In this document: piece after piece, positions 1 through 7,113 of the stretch
Position numbering within the stretch: position 1 is the first letter of the stretch
Layout: every line of letters starts with the position of its first letter
NCBI GenBank assembly: GCA_027010005.1
Contig: JALVCM010000234.1
Location: 1-11,205 of the forward strand
Source of the DNA: Thiohalobacter sp.
GTDB lineage: Bacteria; Pseudomonadota; Gammaproteobacteria; DSM-19610
Length of the DNA: 11,205 nt
Direction of reading: 5' to 3'
The notes under the pieces: model-generated
Databases searched by the model: none
What the model saw: the letters and a program-made list of their open reading frames with translations, nothing else
Told to the model about the DNA's origin: nothing
Position numbers and translations under genes: made by a program

Positions 1-1
1 G

Positions 2-457
2 TTGTACCTGGATGCCGGTGTGCAGTACGTCATTATCGGTACCAGGGCCGTCAGTGCACCACACTTTATCAATGACCTGTGCCTGGAGTTCCCCGGGCAT
101 ATTATCGTGGGTCTCGATGCGAAGGACGGCAAGGTGGCTATCGATGGCTGGTCGAAACTGTCCAATCACGATGTGATCGATATGGCGCAGCGTTTCGAAC
201 GTGACGGTGTGGAAGCCATTGTCTATACCGACATCAGCCGTGACGGCATGATGCAGGGGGTCAACGTCGATGCGACCGCAAAGCTGGCTGCCGCGATCAG
301 CATCCCTGTGATTGCCTCCGGTGGTATCAGCAACCTCGACGATATCAAGGCGATCCAGGCCGTTGCAGACGAAGGTATTATGGGCACCATCATTGGCCGT
401 GCACTGTACGAAGGTACTGTTGACCTGGCTGAAGCCCAGAAACTGGTCGATGGCTAG
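2..457 (+). CDS. hisA: HisA, phosphoribosylformimino-AICAR-P isomerase, 3' part
   Basis: This is the C-terminal 151 or so residues of HisA, the cytoplasmic (beta/alpha)8-barrel enzyme that isomerises the aminoaldose ProFAR to the aminoketose PRFAR in histidine biosynthesis. HisA is usually about 245 residues, so roughly 95 N-terminal residues, including the first catalytic Asp, lie upstream of the window. The reading frame is open at the left edge, and the TTG at position 2 is an internal Leu codon, not a start. Visible family signatures are VIIGTRAV (first phosphate-binding region), [11 protein letters not shown] with the second catalytic Asp, YTDISRDGM with the conserved Thr, and VIASGGIS followed by [11 protein letters not shown] near the end. 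The stop is TAG at 455-457. hisF follows after 30 bp, as expected for a his operon. Identification is secure. Confidence 0.97.
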   Translation: MYLDAGVQYVIIGTRAVSAPHFINDLCLEFPGHIIVGLDAKDGKVAIDGWSKLSNHDVIDMAQRFERDGVEAIVYTDISRDGMMQGVNVDATAKLAAAISIPVIASGGISNLDDIKAIQAVADEGIMGTIIGRALYEGTVDLAEAQKLVDG

Positions 458-487
458 CGCAATGACGGCTCACGACAGGCGCTGATT

Positions 488-1267
488 GTGTCGCTGGCTA
501 AACGTATTATTCCCTGCCTGGACGTGGATAACGGGCGTGTCGTCAAGGGTGTGCAGTTCGTGGACATCCGCGACGCCGGCGACCCGGTGGAAATCGCACG
601 CCGCTACGACCAGGAAGGCGCAGACGAAATTACCTTCCTCGATATCACCGCCAGCCACGAACAGCGTGACACCATGGTGCACGTGGTCGAGCAGGTAGCG
701 GGTGAAGTCTTCATTCCGTTGACCGTGGGAGGCGGTATCCGCGAGCCGGCCGATATCCGCCGTATGCTCAATGCCGGTGCTGACAAGGTGGCAATCAACA
801 CGGCAGCTGTGTTCAACCCGGATTTTGTGCGCGAGGCCGCAGACCAGTTCGGTTCCCAGTGTATTGTGGTGGCGATCGATGCCAAGCAGGTGGATGATGA
901 TACGCAGACCGGTGAGCCGCGCTGGGAGATCTTTACCCACGGTGGTCGCAAGCCGACGGGTATAGATGCCGTAGAGTGGGCATCACGCATGGTGGAATAC
1001 GGTGCCGGGGAAATCCTGTTGACCAGCATGGACCGTGACGGCACCAGAAACGGCTTTGACCTGGCCCTGACCCGCGCCGTCAGTGAAGCCGTCGATGTCC
1101 CGGTAATTGCTTCCGGCGGGGTGGGCAAGCTTGATCATCTTGCCGAAGGTGTCCTGCAGGGGCATGCCGATGCGGTGCTGGCCGCCAGTATTTTCCACTT
1201 CGGTGAATACACCATTGCCGAGGCCAAGCAGTACATGGCCGGGCGTGGTATCGAGATGCGCCTCTAG
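488..1267 (+). CDS. hisF: HisF, imidazole glycerol phosphate synthase cyclase subunit
   Basis: HisF forms the cyclase half of imidazole glycerol phosphate synthase. It uses ammonia delivered by the HisH glutaminase to turn PRFAR into imidazole glycerol phosphate and AICAR. The 259 residues match the usual length of about 258. The N-terminus [20 protein letters not shown] carries the first catalytic Asp (residue 12), and CIVVAIDAK carries the second (residue 131). LTVGGGIR and VIASGGVG are the two phosphate-binding loops of this half-barrel-duplicated TIM fold. The start is GTG at 488, the only start that gives the canonical [12 protein letters not shown]-terminus. A weak ACAGG ribosome site lies at 475-479. 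hisH would be expected further upstream, outside the window. Confidence 0.98.
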   Translation: MSLAKRIIPCLDVDNGRVVKGVQFVDIRDAGDPVEIARRYDQEGADEITFLDITASHEQRDTMVHVVEQVAGEVFIPLTVGGGIREPADIRRMLNAGADKVAINTAAVFNPDFVREAADQFGSQCIVVAIDAKQVDDDTQTGEPRWEIFTHGGRKPTGIDAVEWASRMVEYGAGEILLTSMDRDGTRNGFDLALTRAVSEAVDVPVIASGGVGKLDHLAEGVLQGHADAVLAASIFHFGEYTIAEAKQYMAGRGIEMRL

Positions 1268-1325
1268 CGGGGCGTGGAAGAATTCAGGCGCTGCGGCGTC
1301 AGTGTCATACGGGTAAACGAATCAC

Positions 1326-1718
1326 ATGTCCGAACAATGGCTGGATGCAATCGCGTGGACCGATGACGGGCTGGTGCCGGTCATCGCCCAGGACGCGGAA
1401 GACGGCAGGGTGCTGATGTTTGCCTGGATGAATGCCGAGGCGCTGCGGCTGACCGTCGAGACCGGGCATGCCGTATACTGGTCGCGTTCCCGGCAGAAGC
1501 TCTGGCACAAGGGTGAGGAATCCGGTCACCAGCAGGTCGTTAAGGAAATCCGTCTGGATTGTGATAATGACGTGATTATCCTGCAGATCGAACAAAAGGG
1601 CGGGATTGCCTGTCATACCGGCAGGCGCAGCTGTTTTTACCAGCGCCTCGAAGACGGGCAGTGGAAAGCCGTTGAACCGGTGCTGAAAGATCCCTCTGAT
1701 ATCTACGGGAAACCCTGA
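1326..1718 (+). CDS. hisI: HisI, phosphoribosyl-AMP cyclohydrolase
   Basis: HisI is the zinc-dependent cytoplasmic enzyme that opens the adenine ring of phosphoribosyl-AMP to give ProFAR, the third step of histidine synthesis. The 130-residue length is typical of a stand-alone cyclohydrolase. The metal-binding signature is visible: Asp78-Cys79-Asp80-x-Asp82 followed by [10 protein letters not shown] with Cys96 and Cys103. The three Cys are the expected zinc ligands and the Asp residues the expected magnesium site. The upstream conserved stretch [10 protein letters not shown] and the [13 protein letters not shown] segment also fit the family. It is not fused to HisE, which argues against an enteric origin. 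It lies 58 bp after hisF and ends 1 bp before hisE, so the latter pair is probably translationally coupled. Confidence 0.98.
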   Translation: MSEQWLDAIAWTDDGLVPVIAQDAEDGRVLMFAWMNAEALRLTVETGHAVYWSRSRQKLWHKGEESGHQQVVKEIRLDCDNDVIILQIEQKGGIACHTGRRSCFYQRLEDGQWKAVEPVLKDPSDIYGKP

Positions 1719-1719
1719 C

Positions 1720-2043
1720 ATGTCTGATGAAATCCTTCGCCAGTTGGCGGAAGTGCTGGAGCAGCGCAAGCAGGCAGCACCGGATTCTTCCTATGTAGCA
1801 AGCCTTTACAGCAAGGGCCTGGACAGTATTTTGAAAAAAATCGGTGAGGAAGCCACCGAGACCGTGATTGCGGCAAAGGACGGTGACGCCGGCCAGCTGG
1901 TTTATGAAATGGCGGATTTGTGGTTTCATAGTCTCGTATTGCTGGCACACCAGGGATTGGGGCCCGACCCGGTGCTGAAAGAGCTGGAGCGCCGCTTTGG
2001 TCTGTCGGGTCTGGATGAAAAGGCAGCAAGAAAACAGAAATAG
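1720..2043 (+). CDS. hisE: HisE, phosphoribosyl-ATP pyrophosphatase
   Basis: HisE hydrolyses phosphoribosyl-ATP to phosphoribosyl-AMP and pyrophosphate, the second step of histidine synthesis. The 107 residues form the all-alpha MazG-like fold. [20 protein letters not shown] (residues 23-42) is the family signature. The metal-binding acidic residues are visible as EExxE (43-47) and ExxD (63-66). The ATG at 1720 lies one base after the hisI stop, with GGGA at 1707-1710 serving as a ribosome site inside hisI. The C-terminus is basic and unconserved. A perfect inverted repeat begins within its TAG stop codon, just before tatA. Confidence 0.97.
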   Translation: MSDEILRQLAEVLEQRKQAAPDSSYVASLYSKGLDSILKKIGEEATETVIAAKDGDAGQLVYEMADLWFHSLVLLAHQGLGPDPVLKELERRFGLSGLDEKAARKQK

Positions 2044-2057
2044 GCCGGTCCCGGCCT
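2042..2057. repeat. Perfect inverted repeat at the hisE-tatA junction
   Basis: AGGCCGG at 2042-2048 and CCGGCCT at 2051-2057 are exact reverse complements. In RNA they could form a 6-bp G/C-rich stem with a 4-base loop. The repeat begins in the hisE stop codon and ends 11 bases before the tatA ribosome site. No T-tract follows, so it is not a canonical intrinsic terminator. A role in mRNA processing or in partial attenuation between the his and tat parts of the operon is inference. Confidence 0.6.
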
Positions 2058-2068
2058 GAACGTGTTCC

Positions 2069-2073
2069 AGGAG
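2069..2073 (+). promoter_or_regulatory. Ribosome binding site of tatA
   Basis: AGGAG lies six bases before the ATG at 2080. It decides the tatA start, because the in-frame GTG at 2062 lies upstream of this site and would add six residues not expected in TatA. Confidence 0.8.
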
Positions 2074-2079
2074 AACATT

Positions 2080-2307
2080 ATGGGTATCAGTATTTGGCAA
2101 CTGTTGATTATTCTTGCGATCGTGCTGGTGTTGTTCGGCGCCAAGCGCCTGCGCAACCTTGGTGGTGATCTGGGCGGTGCTATCAAGGGATTCCGCAAGG
2201 CCATGAAGGAAGAAGATGAGCCGGCAGGTGGTGAAAAACTGGAAAACCAGAATACCGATCGTGTTATCGACGGCGAAGTCACCTCCAAGAAACAGGAAAA
2301 AGTCTGA
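2080..2307 (+). CDS. tatA: TatA, Sec-independent (twin-arginine) translocase pore-forming subunit
   Basis: TatA oligomerises in the inner membrane to form the channel through which folded proteins with twin-arginine signal peptides are exported. The 75-residue product has the expected architecture. There is a short N-terminal membrane helix (about residues 5-19), an FG hinge (19-20), and an amphipathic helix (about 22-43) containing KGFRKAM with the conserved Phe39. A polar, charged and probably disordered tail follows. The sequence starts [12 protein letters not shown], as in classical TatA. The start was chosen at ATG 2080 because of the AGGAG site at 2069-2073. The next gene, tatB, follows after 17 bp. 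TatE is an alternative name for paralogues, but the position in tatABC makes TatA the right call. Confidence 0.96.
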   Translation: MGISIWQLLIILAIVLVLFGAKRLRNLGGDLGGAIKGFRKAMKEEDEPAGGEKLENQNTDRVIDGEVTSKKQEKV

Positions 2308-2324
2308 TCCGTTCCTGATTCCTC

Positions 2325-2681
2325 ATGTTCGATATCGGCTTCTGGGAACTTGCAGTCATCGGTGTGGTGGCACTTCTGGTCGTCGGGCCGGAACGTCTGC
2401 CCGGGCTGGCGCGCACGACCGGTCACTGGGTCGGGCGGGCGCGACGTTTTGTGTCGGGCGTCAAGGCGGACATCGACCGCGAAATTGCTGCGGATGAGCT
2501 GAAGAAAGCGCTGGCCAAGCAGGCCAGCAGCGAATCGCTCTATGACATCATCGAAGATACCAAACAGACCATCATGGAAGTAAAAGACGGAGTGGAAGCT
2601 CAGGTCAGTGAAAAGCCGTCTCCCGACGAATCTGAACCGCCTGCCGCGGTGACTCACAAGTCGAATGACACAAACGGATAA
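2325..2681 (+). CDS. tatB: TatB, twin-arginine translocase receptor subunit
   Basis: TatB joins TatC to form the membrane receptor that recognises twin-arginine signal peptides. The 118 residues show the family layout: an N-terminal membrane helix (about 5-20) containing the TatB-typical polar Glu8, then the hinge motif GPERLP (21-26). A long charged amphipathic helix (about 27-70) follows, and then a Pro/Ser/Glu-rich variable tail. The start MFDIGFWEL is canonical. No clear Shine-Dalgarno sequence precedes the ATG, so translation may depend on coupling to tatA 17 bp upstream. Its 3' end overlaps the start of tatC by 17 nt, which suggests coupled translation of the two receptor subunits. Confidence 0.96.
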   Translation: MFDIGFWELAVIGVVALLVVGPERLPGLARTTGHWVGRARRFVSGVKADIDREIAADELKKALAKQASSESLYDIIEDTKQTIMEVKDGVEAQVSEKPSPDESEPPAAVTHKSNDTNG

Positions 2682-3498
2682 CTCCCCGCCACCCGAGGAC
2701 GAGGCCGAGCTGCCATTTGTTGCTCACCTTATCGAACTGCGTGATCGTTTGTTGCGCGTGGTGCTCGTGGTCATTGTGATTTTTCTCGGGCTTATGCCGT
2801 TTGCCAACTGGCTGTTCACACAACTGGCCGGGCCGCTGACTGCGCACCTGCCGGAAAACAGCTCGCTGATCGCGATAGAAGTTGCCTCCCCGTTTTTTAC
2901 CCCGTTCAAGCTGGCCATGGTGGTTGCCATTTTTGCCGCCATGCCCTATATCCTCTACCAGGGCTGGTCGTTCATCGCGCCGGGGCTTTACCAGCATGAA
3001 AAGCAGCGCGTGATGCCGCTGATGATTTCGAGTACCTTGCTGTTTTACCTGGGTGCAGCATTTGCCTACTTTGTTGTGTTTCCACTGGTGTTCGGTTTCC
3101 TGACCAAGGCAGCACCGGAAGGTGTCGAGGTCATGACGGACATCAGCCGTTACCTGGATTTTGTTCTGACCCTGTTTTTTGCTTTTGGGCTGGCTTTTGA
3201 AGTGCCCGTGGCAACCGTGTTGCTGGTGTGGACCGGTGTCGTAACACCCAAAACGTTACGCGAAAAACGTCCTTACATCATCGTTGCAGCCTTTGTTGTC
3301 GGAATGTTGCTGACACCGCCCGACATCATTTCACAAACCCTGCTGGCTGTACCCATGTGGTTATTGTTCGAGATCGGCGTGTTCATGTCAGAGCGTTTCA
3401 ATCCGGGGCCGGAGCGTTCGCACGAAGAATATGAGCCACCGATGAATGATGATGATATGGAAGAGGAACTGGACCGTTTCGAGAACGACGAAAAGTAG
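2665..3498 (+). CDS. tatC: TatC, twin-arginine translocase multispanning receptor
   Basis: TatC is the six-helix inner-membrane protein that binds the twin-arginine motif of Tat substrates. The 277 residues are slightly longer than the 258 of E. coli. Visible signatures are [10 protein letters not shown] (21-30) before the first helix and [11 protein letters not shown] (103-113) with the conserved Glu112 at the signal-peptide site. FGLAFEVP carries Glu179, and LTPPDIISQ carries Asp220. Six hydrophobic segments are apparent, at about 30-51, 78-98, 117-146, 163-190, 204-217 and 224-241. The last 25 residues or so are strikingly acidic, with many Asp and Glu. The ATG at 2665 lies within the end of tatB. 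The gene closes the conserved tatABC set. Confidence 0.97.
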   Translation: MTQTDNSPPPEDEAELPFVAHLIELRDRLLRVVLVVIVIFLGLMPFANWLFTQLAGPLTAHLPENSSLIAIEVASPFFTPFKLAMVVAIFAAMPYILYQGWSFIAPGLYQHEKQRVMPLMISSTLLFYLGAAFAYFVVFPLVFGFLTKAAPEGVEVMTDISRYLDFVLTLFFAFGLAFEVPVATVLLVWTGVVTPKTLREKRPYIIVAAFVVGMLLTPPDIISQTLLAVPMWLLFEIGVFMSERFNPGPERSHEEYEPPMNDDDMEEELDRFENDEK

Positions 3499-3533
3499 CA
3501 CAGGGAAGTAATCCCCCCAATATTCGTGTCTGC

Positions 3534-3537
3534 AAGG
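3534..3537 (+). promoter_or_regulatory. Ribosome binding site deciding the DUF255 gene start
   Basis: AAGG lies nine bases before the ATG at 3547. It supports that start over the in-frame GTG at 3526, which is upstream of the site, and over ATG 3538, which directly abuts it. Confidence 0.55.
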
Positions 3538-3546
3538 ATGGCGCTC

Positions 3547-5379
3547 ATGAAAAGAATCGTGTTATCTCTCCTGCTGGTCGTTTTTGCACGTTCTTATGCA
3601 ATGGCTGCCGGGCCAGCGTTTGAGAACCGCCTCAAGGATCATCCCTCACCCTATCTTGCCATGCACGGTGAAGACCCCGTGCACTGGCAGACCTGGGGCA
3701 GGGAGGCGGTCCAACTGGCCAAAAAACTCAACCGGCCATTGTTTGTTTCCAGCGGGTATTTCTCCTGTCACTGGTGCCATGTCATGCAGCGTGAAAGTTA
3801 TCGCGATCCGGAAGTGGCGAAATTCCTCAACACCTGGTTTATCCCGGTCAAGGTTGATCGTGAACTCAACCCGGCGCTGGACAGTCACCTGATCGAGTTT
3901 GTGCAGCTGACACGCGGCCGTGCCGGCTGGCCACTGAATGTATTTCTGACACCGGAAGGTTACCCGATTGTCGGTATCACCTACCTGCCCAAAGCAAATT
4001 TTCTGGATCTGTTAAAACAGTTGCGGGACCGCTGGCAGTCAGAGCCGGATGAATTACGGCGCCTTGCACAGGACGCCATGGACGAGTGGCGCGCCATGCG
4101 TCAGCCGACTGACATCCCGGTCATGCCAAAAATGCCGGTGGCACCAAAGTTTATTGAGCAGGCCGGGAAATTGATGGATGAGTTGTCCGGCGGGTTTGGA
4201 GAACAGAACAAGTTTCCCATGACGCCGCAGATGAGGGTGTTACTGAAGGTACGCAACAACAGCAAGACGCAAAAGAAGGTTAATGAATTTTTGCGGCTGA
4301 CCCTCGACAACATGGCCAGGCTGGGTATGCACGACCTGGTCGGCGGTGGCTTCTTTCGCTATGTCGTGGACCCGGGCTGGCAGACGCCGCATTACGAAAA
4401 AATGCTCTACGACAATGCCCAGCTGGTTTCCCTCTACCTGCAGGCTGCGGCCGACCTGGATGAACCACGTTACCGGGATACAGCGACCGAAACGCTGGAT
4501 TTCATGTTGAGGGAGATGTGGCGGGATAACCATTTTATTGGCAGTTTCTCCGCGGTGGACGCCCAGGGCAGAGAAGGTGCGTACTATCTCTGGACGGATG
4601 AAGCACTCGGGAAAATGCTTTCCGATGAAGAACTCAGGCTGGCAGAAATTGCCTGGTTCGATGACGGTATTGCACGTTCCGAATGGGGCAAGCTGCCGCG
4701 CTGGAAACGGATGCCGGCCGAAATATCCCGGCGTACCGGGCAGTCTGTGGACAGCATAAAACAGCGGCTTGAAGTCATACGGGGAAAGATGCTGAAAGTG
4801 CGGGCAGCACGCTTGCTGCCTGCCGACGACAAGGGTCTGGCGGCCTGGAACGGGCTGGCACTGAGTGCACTGGCCGATGCTGTTGCCGCAGGCGGTGGAG
4901 ATGCCTATCGGCATTACGCTGACAGGCTCGCGGGCTATCTCGCCACAAAACTCTGGGACGGCAAACGCCTGGTGCGTGCGCTGGACGGTGATAAATTACT
5001 GGCAGAGGGTACGTTGCAGGATTATGCGCTGGTGGCAAAGGGTTTACAGGACTGGGGTCGTGTCAGTGATCAGGCCCGCTACACGAATCTTGCCGGCAGG
5101 CTCGTGCAAATGACCTGGAAACGTTTCTATCAGAATGATCGCTGGCTTGAGACAGATACGCCGCTGATTCCCATGCTGGATGGCAAGCTGGCGCTGGATG
5201 ACAACCCGCTGCCCTCAGCCACAGCGCTGGTGACAGGCCTGACACTGGTAGCAGATAATCTTCAAAAGAACACACCGCTTCAGAAGATGGCAAGCACACA
5301 CCTGGACCAGGTCAGGGCGCGTCTGTCCGACGCGATCTTCTGGTATGCCAGTTATGTCGAGTGGCTGGACCGGAACTAG
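3547..5379 (+). CDS. Exported DUF255/thioredoxin-fold protein (YyaL/SPATA20 family)
   Basis: This is a 610-residue member of the DUF255 family (B. subtilis YyaL, human SPATA20), whose exact biochemical role is not established. An N-terminal thioredoxin-like domain (about 25-185) carries the family hallmark. It begins NRLKDHPSPYLAMHGEDPVHW, continues to SCHWCHVM with a CxxC pair at Cys74 and Cys77, then VKVDRELNP and GWPLNVFLTPEG. A C-terminal alpha/alpha-barrel domain follows, with GGGFFRYVVD, PHYEKMLYDNAQL and DDKGLAAWNGLALSALADA. The start at ATG 3547 gives a Sec signal peptide: KR, a Leu/Val-rich core, then AMA before AGPAFE at about residue 20. It lacks a twin-arginine motif, so it is not an obvious Tat substrate. 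It is shorter than YyaL, which has about 690 residues. It follows tatC by 48 bp and is probably in the same transcript. A periplasmic thiol-redox or chaperone role is inference. Confidence 0.9.
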   Translation: MKRIVLSLLLVVFARSYAMAAGPAFENRLKDHPSPYLAMHGEDPVHWQTWGREAVQLAKKLNRPLFVSSGYFSCHWCHVMQRESYRDPEVAKFLNTWFIPVKVDRELNPALDSHLIEFVQLTRGRAGWPLNVFLTPEGYPIVGITYLPKANFLDLLKQLRDRWQSEPDELRRLAQDAMDEWRAMRQPTDIPVMPKMPVAPKFIEQAGKLMDELSGGFGEQNKFPMTPQMRVLLKVRNNSKTQKKVNEFLRLTLDNMARLGMHDLVGGGFFRYVVDPGWQTPHYEKMLYDNAQLVSLYLQAAADLDEPRYRDTATETLDFMLREMWRDNHFIGSFSAVDAQGREGAYYLWTDEALGKMLSDEELRLAEIAWFDDGIARSEWGKLPRWKRMPAEISRRTGQSVDSIKQRLEVIRGKMLKVRAARLLPADDKGLAAWNGLALSALADAVAAGGGDAYRHYADRLAGYLATKLWDGKRLVRALDGDKLLAEGTLQDYALVAKGLQDWGRVSDQARYTNLAGRLVQMTWKRFYQNDRWLETDTPLIPMLDGKLALDDNPLPSATALVTGLTLVADNLQKNTPLQKMASTHLDQVRARLSDAIFWYASYVEWLDRN

Positions 5380-5726
5380 CCCTTGGGATAGCGCATGCGT
5401 GTGCCATGCGTGAGTGATAGCATGAGTTCTTCAGCACTCAGTTCGGGCGGAAAGTAGGCGCCGGATATCTTGGCTGCATTGATGCTGGCGCCTTCGAGGT
5501 TGGCTTTTGACAGGTCTACACCACGAAGATCTGTCTGGCGGAAGTAGGCGTCACGAAGGTCGAGGTCTTCGGCGTTAAGCTTGCGCAGGTCCAGCGTACG
5601 GAAGTCACATCCGCGCAGGTCACAAGCCTCACCTGCTGCACGTCGTGTATTGAATTCCTCAACGGCGCCTTCACGCAACAGGCGATACATCGGGTCATCG
5701 CTGATACGGGGTGCTTCGTTACTCAT
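5376..5726 (-). CDS. Small pentapeptide-repeat protein
   Basis: The 116-residue product has a central run of pentapeptide repeats, A(D/N)LXX type, at about residues 36-92. Examples are CDLRG, CDFRT, LDLRK, LDLRD, TDLRG, VDLSK and ANLEG. Such repeats fold into a right-handed quadrilateral beta-helix. Short non-repeat ends flank it: an acidic, helical N-terminus (PMYRLLREGAVEEFN) and a C-terminal PPELSAEEL segment. There is no signal peptide, so it is probably cytoplasmic. Some pentapeptide proteins mimic DNA and protect gyrase, but this one has too few coils to argue that role, and the function is unknown. The start ATG at 5726 is preceded by GAGG at suitable spacing. The gene is convergent with the DUF255 gene, and their stop codons overlap. 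Confidence 0.85.
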   Translation of the reverse strand: MSNEAPRISDDPMYRLLREGAVEEFNTRRAAGEACDLRGCDFRTLDLRKLNAEDLDLRDAYFRQTDLRGVDLSKANLEGASINAAKISGAYFPPELSAEELMLSLTHGTRMRYPKG

Positions 5727-5805
5727 GGCGTGCCTCGCTTGGTTGTTCTGGTGAAGGTGGTTACTCGGTTATCGTCCAGTCTCATGTAAAGCTGTAATGC
5801 ACTGT

Positions 5806-6102
5806 TTATTGTCCGTAATTTACAGAATACAGGGCCTTCTTGCCAGCCCGTGGCCTGTTTATGGCGTTCAGGTATTGCGTGTGTGCGGGTAATTTCCCCG
5901 GCACGTTGGCAATGCCCGGTTCGGCTTTTTTCAGGAGGGCGTTCCAGAGCTCCAGGTTATTTAACAGCGACTCCGGTACCTCGATATCACCCCGGGCAGA
6001 TTTCCAGAACGTTTCGTCACGGTTCGATGTGTAGTACATCATGACAATGAAATCGAGGATTTCCCGGTATTGTTCATCCAGCAGCTGGTTGAACTTTGCC
6101 AC
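5806..6102 (-). CDS. Short protein resembling the C-terminal end of flavin-dependent tryptophan halogenases; possible gene remnant
   Basis: The 98-residue product contains FNQLLDEQYREILDFIVMMY, then YTSNRDETFWKSARG, then IEVPESLLNNLELW. This succession closely resembles the region near the C-terminus of tryptophan halogenases (Pfam PF04820). There, a typical pattern is N-x-x-M-x-x-x-Y-E-x-I-R-D-F-I-x-L-H-Y, then R-D-x-x-F-W, then a P-x-S-L, L-E-L-W stretch. The FAD-binding domain and catalytic Lys of a full halogenase (about 500 residues) are absent, and the upstream DNA encodes an intact hydrolase instead. The start is GTG at 6102 with AGGGAG six bases before it. The frame is also open upstream to about 6252, and that stretch reads SIYFPEEAPGVPDAFIRESA, which could be further halogenase-like sequence. 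It is either a truncated remnant or a small gene derived from one. The family match is by memory of motifs only. Confidence 0.6.
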   Translation of the reverse strand: MAKFNQLLDEQYREILDFIVMMYYTSNRDETFWKSARGDIEVPESLLNNLELWNALLKKAEPGIANVPGKLPAHTQYLNAINRPRAGKKALYSVNYGQ

Positions 6103-6108
6103 GGCCGA

Positions 6109-6114
6109 CTCCCT
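6109..6114 (-). promoter_or_regulatory. Ribosome binding site before the GTG of the halogenase-like short gene
   Basis: On the minus strand, AGGGAG stands six bases before the GTG at 6102. It is a strong site for this window. It is the main reason to think the fragment may still be translated rather than being dead sequence. Confidence 0.5.
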
Positions 6115-6193
6115 GATGAAAGCGTCTGGTACACCGGGTGCTTCTTCAGGGAAGTATATAGAGGTCGTAATGGTGCGTATACGGCCGGGATAA

Positions 6194-7015
6194 TCAGTCC
6201 GGCCTGGTCTGGTGCTGTGCGCTACAGCCGAACTGGTCCAGCACCTGTTTCAGTGTCCGGTTGAATGCGTCCGGTCGTTCCATTTGCAGAAAGTGCCCGG
6301 TTTCCGGGATGACGGATTCGGTCATCCGGGTTGCGAGGCGTGCCCGGGTCGATTCCGGGAGCAGCGGACAGTTAATTGCATGAATGGGGGCTTTTATACT
6401 GTTGAACGCCTGCCCGGGGTCCCACTCAAGCAGTGAGCGCCAGACTGGCAGTGCCCAGGCGGGGTCCGCGGATGCCATTTCTGTCTGCAGCCGTGTTTTC
6501 AGTGCCCCGGGGGTGCTTTCCACGCAGCAGTTATCAACCAGTCCTGTCATTGCGGCTTCAAAGTCATCGACGAAAGGTGTGTAGAGCGCGTCGATGTCAC
6601 TCCCGGACAGCTGGCCGTAGTTAATGAGGAAGGTGTCGACCAGAACGACACCGGCCAGTTGTTCACTGTCGATCCGGCGGGCGGCTTCCAGCGCTACCGC
6701 GCCACCCATGGAATGGCCAATAAGCACCACCGGTACGCCGAGAGTATCTGTAATTGTTGCCACGTCTTCTCCGAAGGCTTCGACAGACCCGTCTTCACGG
6801 GTCGCCGGGGCATCACCGTGGCCAGGCAGATCAAGGCATACGACCTTGTGCCGATAAGAAAAATAATCCATCTGGGGCTGCCAGTAGTCACCACGGCAGC
6901 TCCATCCATGGACAAAAAGAAGGCAGGGGTTTCCCTTGCCGGAATGCTGGCAGGAGAGGGGCGTCTGGTCGACGCGTGATGGAATAAGCTGTGTCTTGCG
7001 AGTGATTTCCAGCAT
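6194..7015 (-). CDS. Alpha/beta-hydrolase fold protein
   Basis: The 273-residue product is an alpha/beta-hydrolase with no signal peptide or membrane segment, so it is probably cytoplasmic. Visible elements are LLFVHGWSCRGDYW (33-45, oxyanion-hole HG motif) and CLDLPGHGDAP (60-70). The nucleophile elbow is IGHSMGGAVALE with Ser102. The C-terminal VIPETGHFLQMERPDAFN carries the catalytic His241. The usual acid after strand beta-7 is not obvious: the expected Gly-x-x-Asp segment reads INCPLLPES. Asp127 (VVLVDT, after beta-6) is a possible substitute. The substrate is unknown; esterase, lactonase or ring-cleavage-product hydrolase activities are all possible. The gene is divergent from a LuxR-type regulator 98 bp away. 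The halogenase-like fragment lies immediately downstream. Confidence 0.88.
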   Translation of the reverse strand: MLEITRKTQLIPSRVDQTPLSCQHSGKGNPCLLFVHGWSCRGDYWQPQMDYFSYRHKVVCLDLPGHGDAPATREDGSVEAFGEDVATITDTLGVPVVLIGHSMGGAVALEAARRIDSEQLAGVVLVDTFLINYGQLSGSDIDALYTPFVDDFEAAMTGLVDNCCVESTPGALKTRLQTEMASADPAWALPVWRSLLEWDPGQAFNSIKAPIHAINCPLLPESTRARLATRMTESVIPETGHFLQMERPDAFNRTLKQVLDQFGCSAQHQTRPD

Positions 7016-7113
7016 GATGTTTCAGATGCACCTTGATGATATAGTCGTTTTTGAAAACTGTCCGCGTATCGGGAGTTGTGGCGGCCTTAAAACAAGAATT
7101 GTATTTACCGAGC
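7016..7113. promoter_or_regulatory. Divergent intergenic region between hydrolase and LuxR genes
   Basis: These 98 bp lie between two divergently transcribed starts and should hold both promoters. I see no convincing -35/-10 pair on either strand, although an AT-rich core at about 7033-7060 is compatible with promoter DNA. GGGAG at 7071-7075 is too close to the in-frame GTG at 7078 to make that the regulator start. No clear inverted-repeat operator was found. Confidence 0.35.

Noticed and set aside
604..1128. A 174-codon minus-strand open frame inside hisF.
   Set aside because: It is a shadow of hisF, and the plus-strand protein carries all HisF catalytic motifs.
1926..2657. A 243-codon minus-strand open frame.
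   Set aside because: It lies opposite hisE, tatA and tatB, all of which are firmly identified, and its product has no recognisable domain.
3526..3546. GTG 3526 or ATG 3538 as the start of the DUF255 gene.
   Set aside because: The AAGG site lies downstream of the GTG and abuts ATG 3538. ATG 3547 gives a clean signal peptide and proper spacing.
3547..3610. The DUF255 protein as a Tat substrate, because of its place next to tatABC.
   Set aside because: The signal peptide has Lys-Arg at positions 2-3 and no twin-arginine consensus. It looks like a Sec signal.
4240..4914. A 224-codon minus-strand open frame inside the DUF255 gene.
   Set aside because: It lies opposite conserved DUF255 motifs, has no supporting ribosome site, and the product resembles nothing.
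7051..7113. TTG at 7051 or GTG at 7078 as the start of the LuxR-type gene.
   Set aside because: TTG is a rare start without a good ribosome site, and the GGGAG before GTG 7078 is only two bases away. ATG 7114 is preferred, with some doubt.
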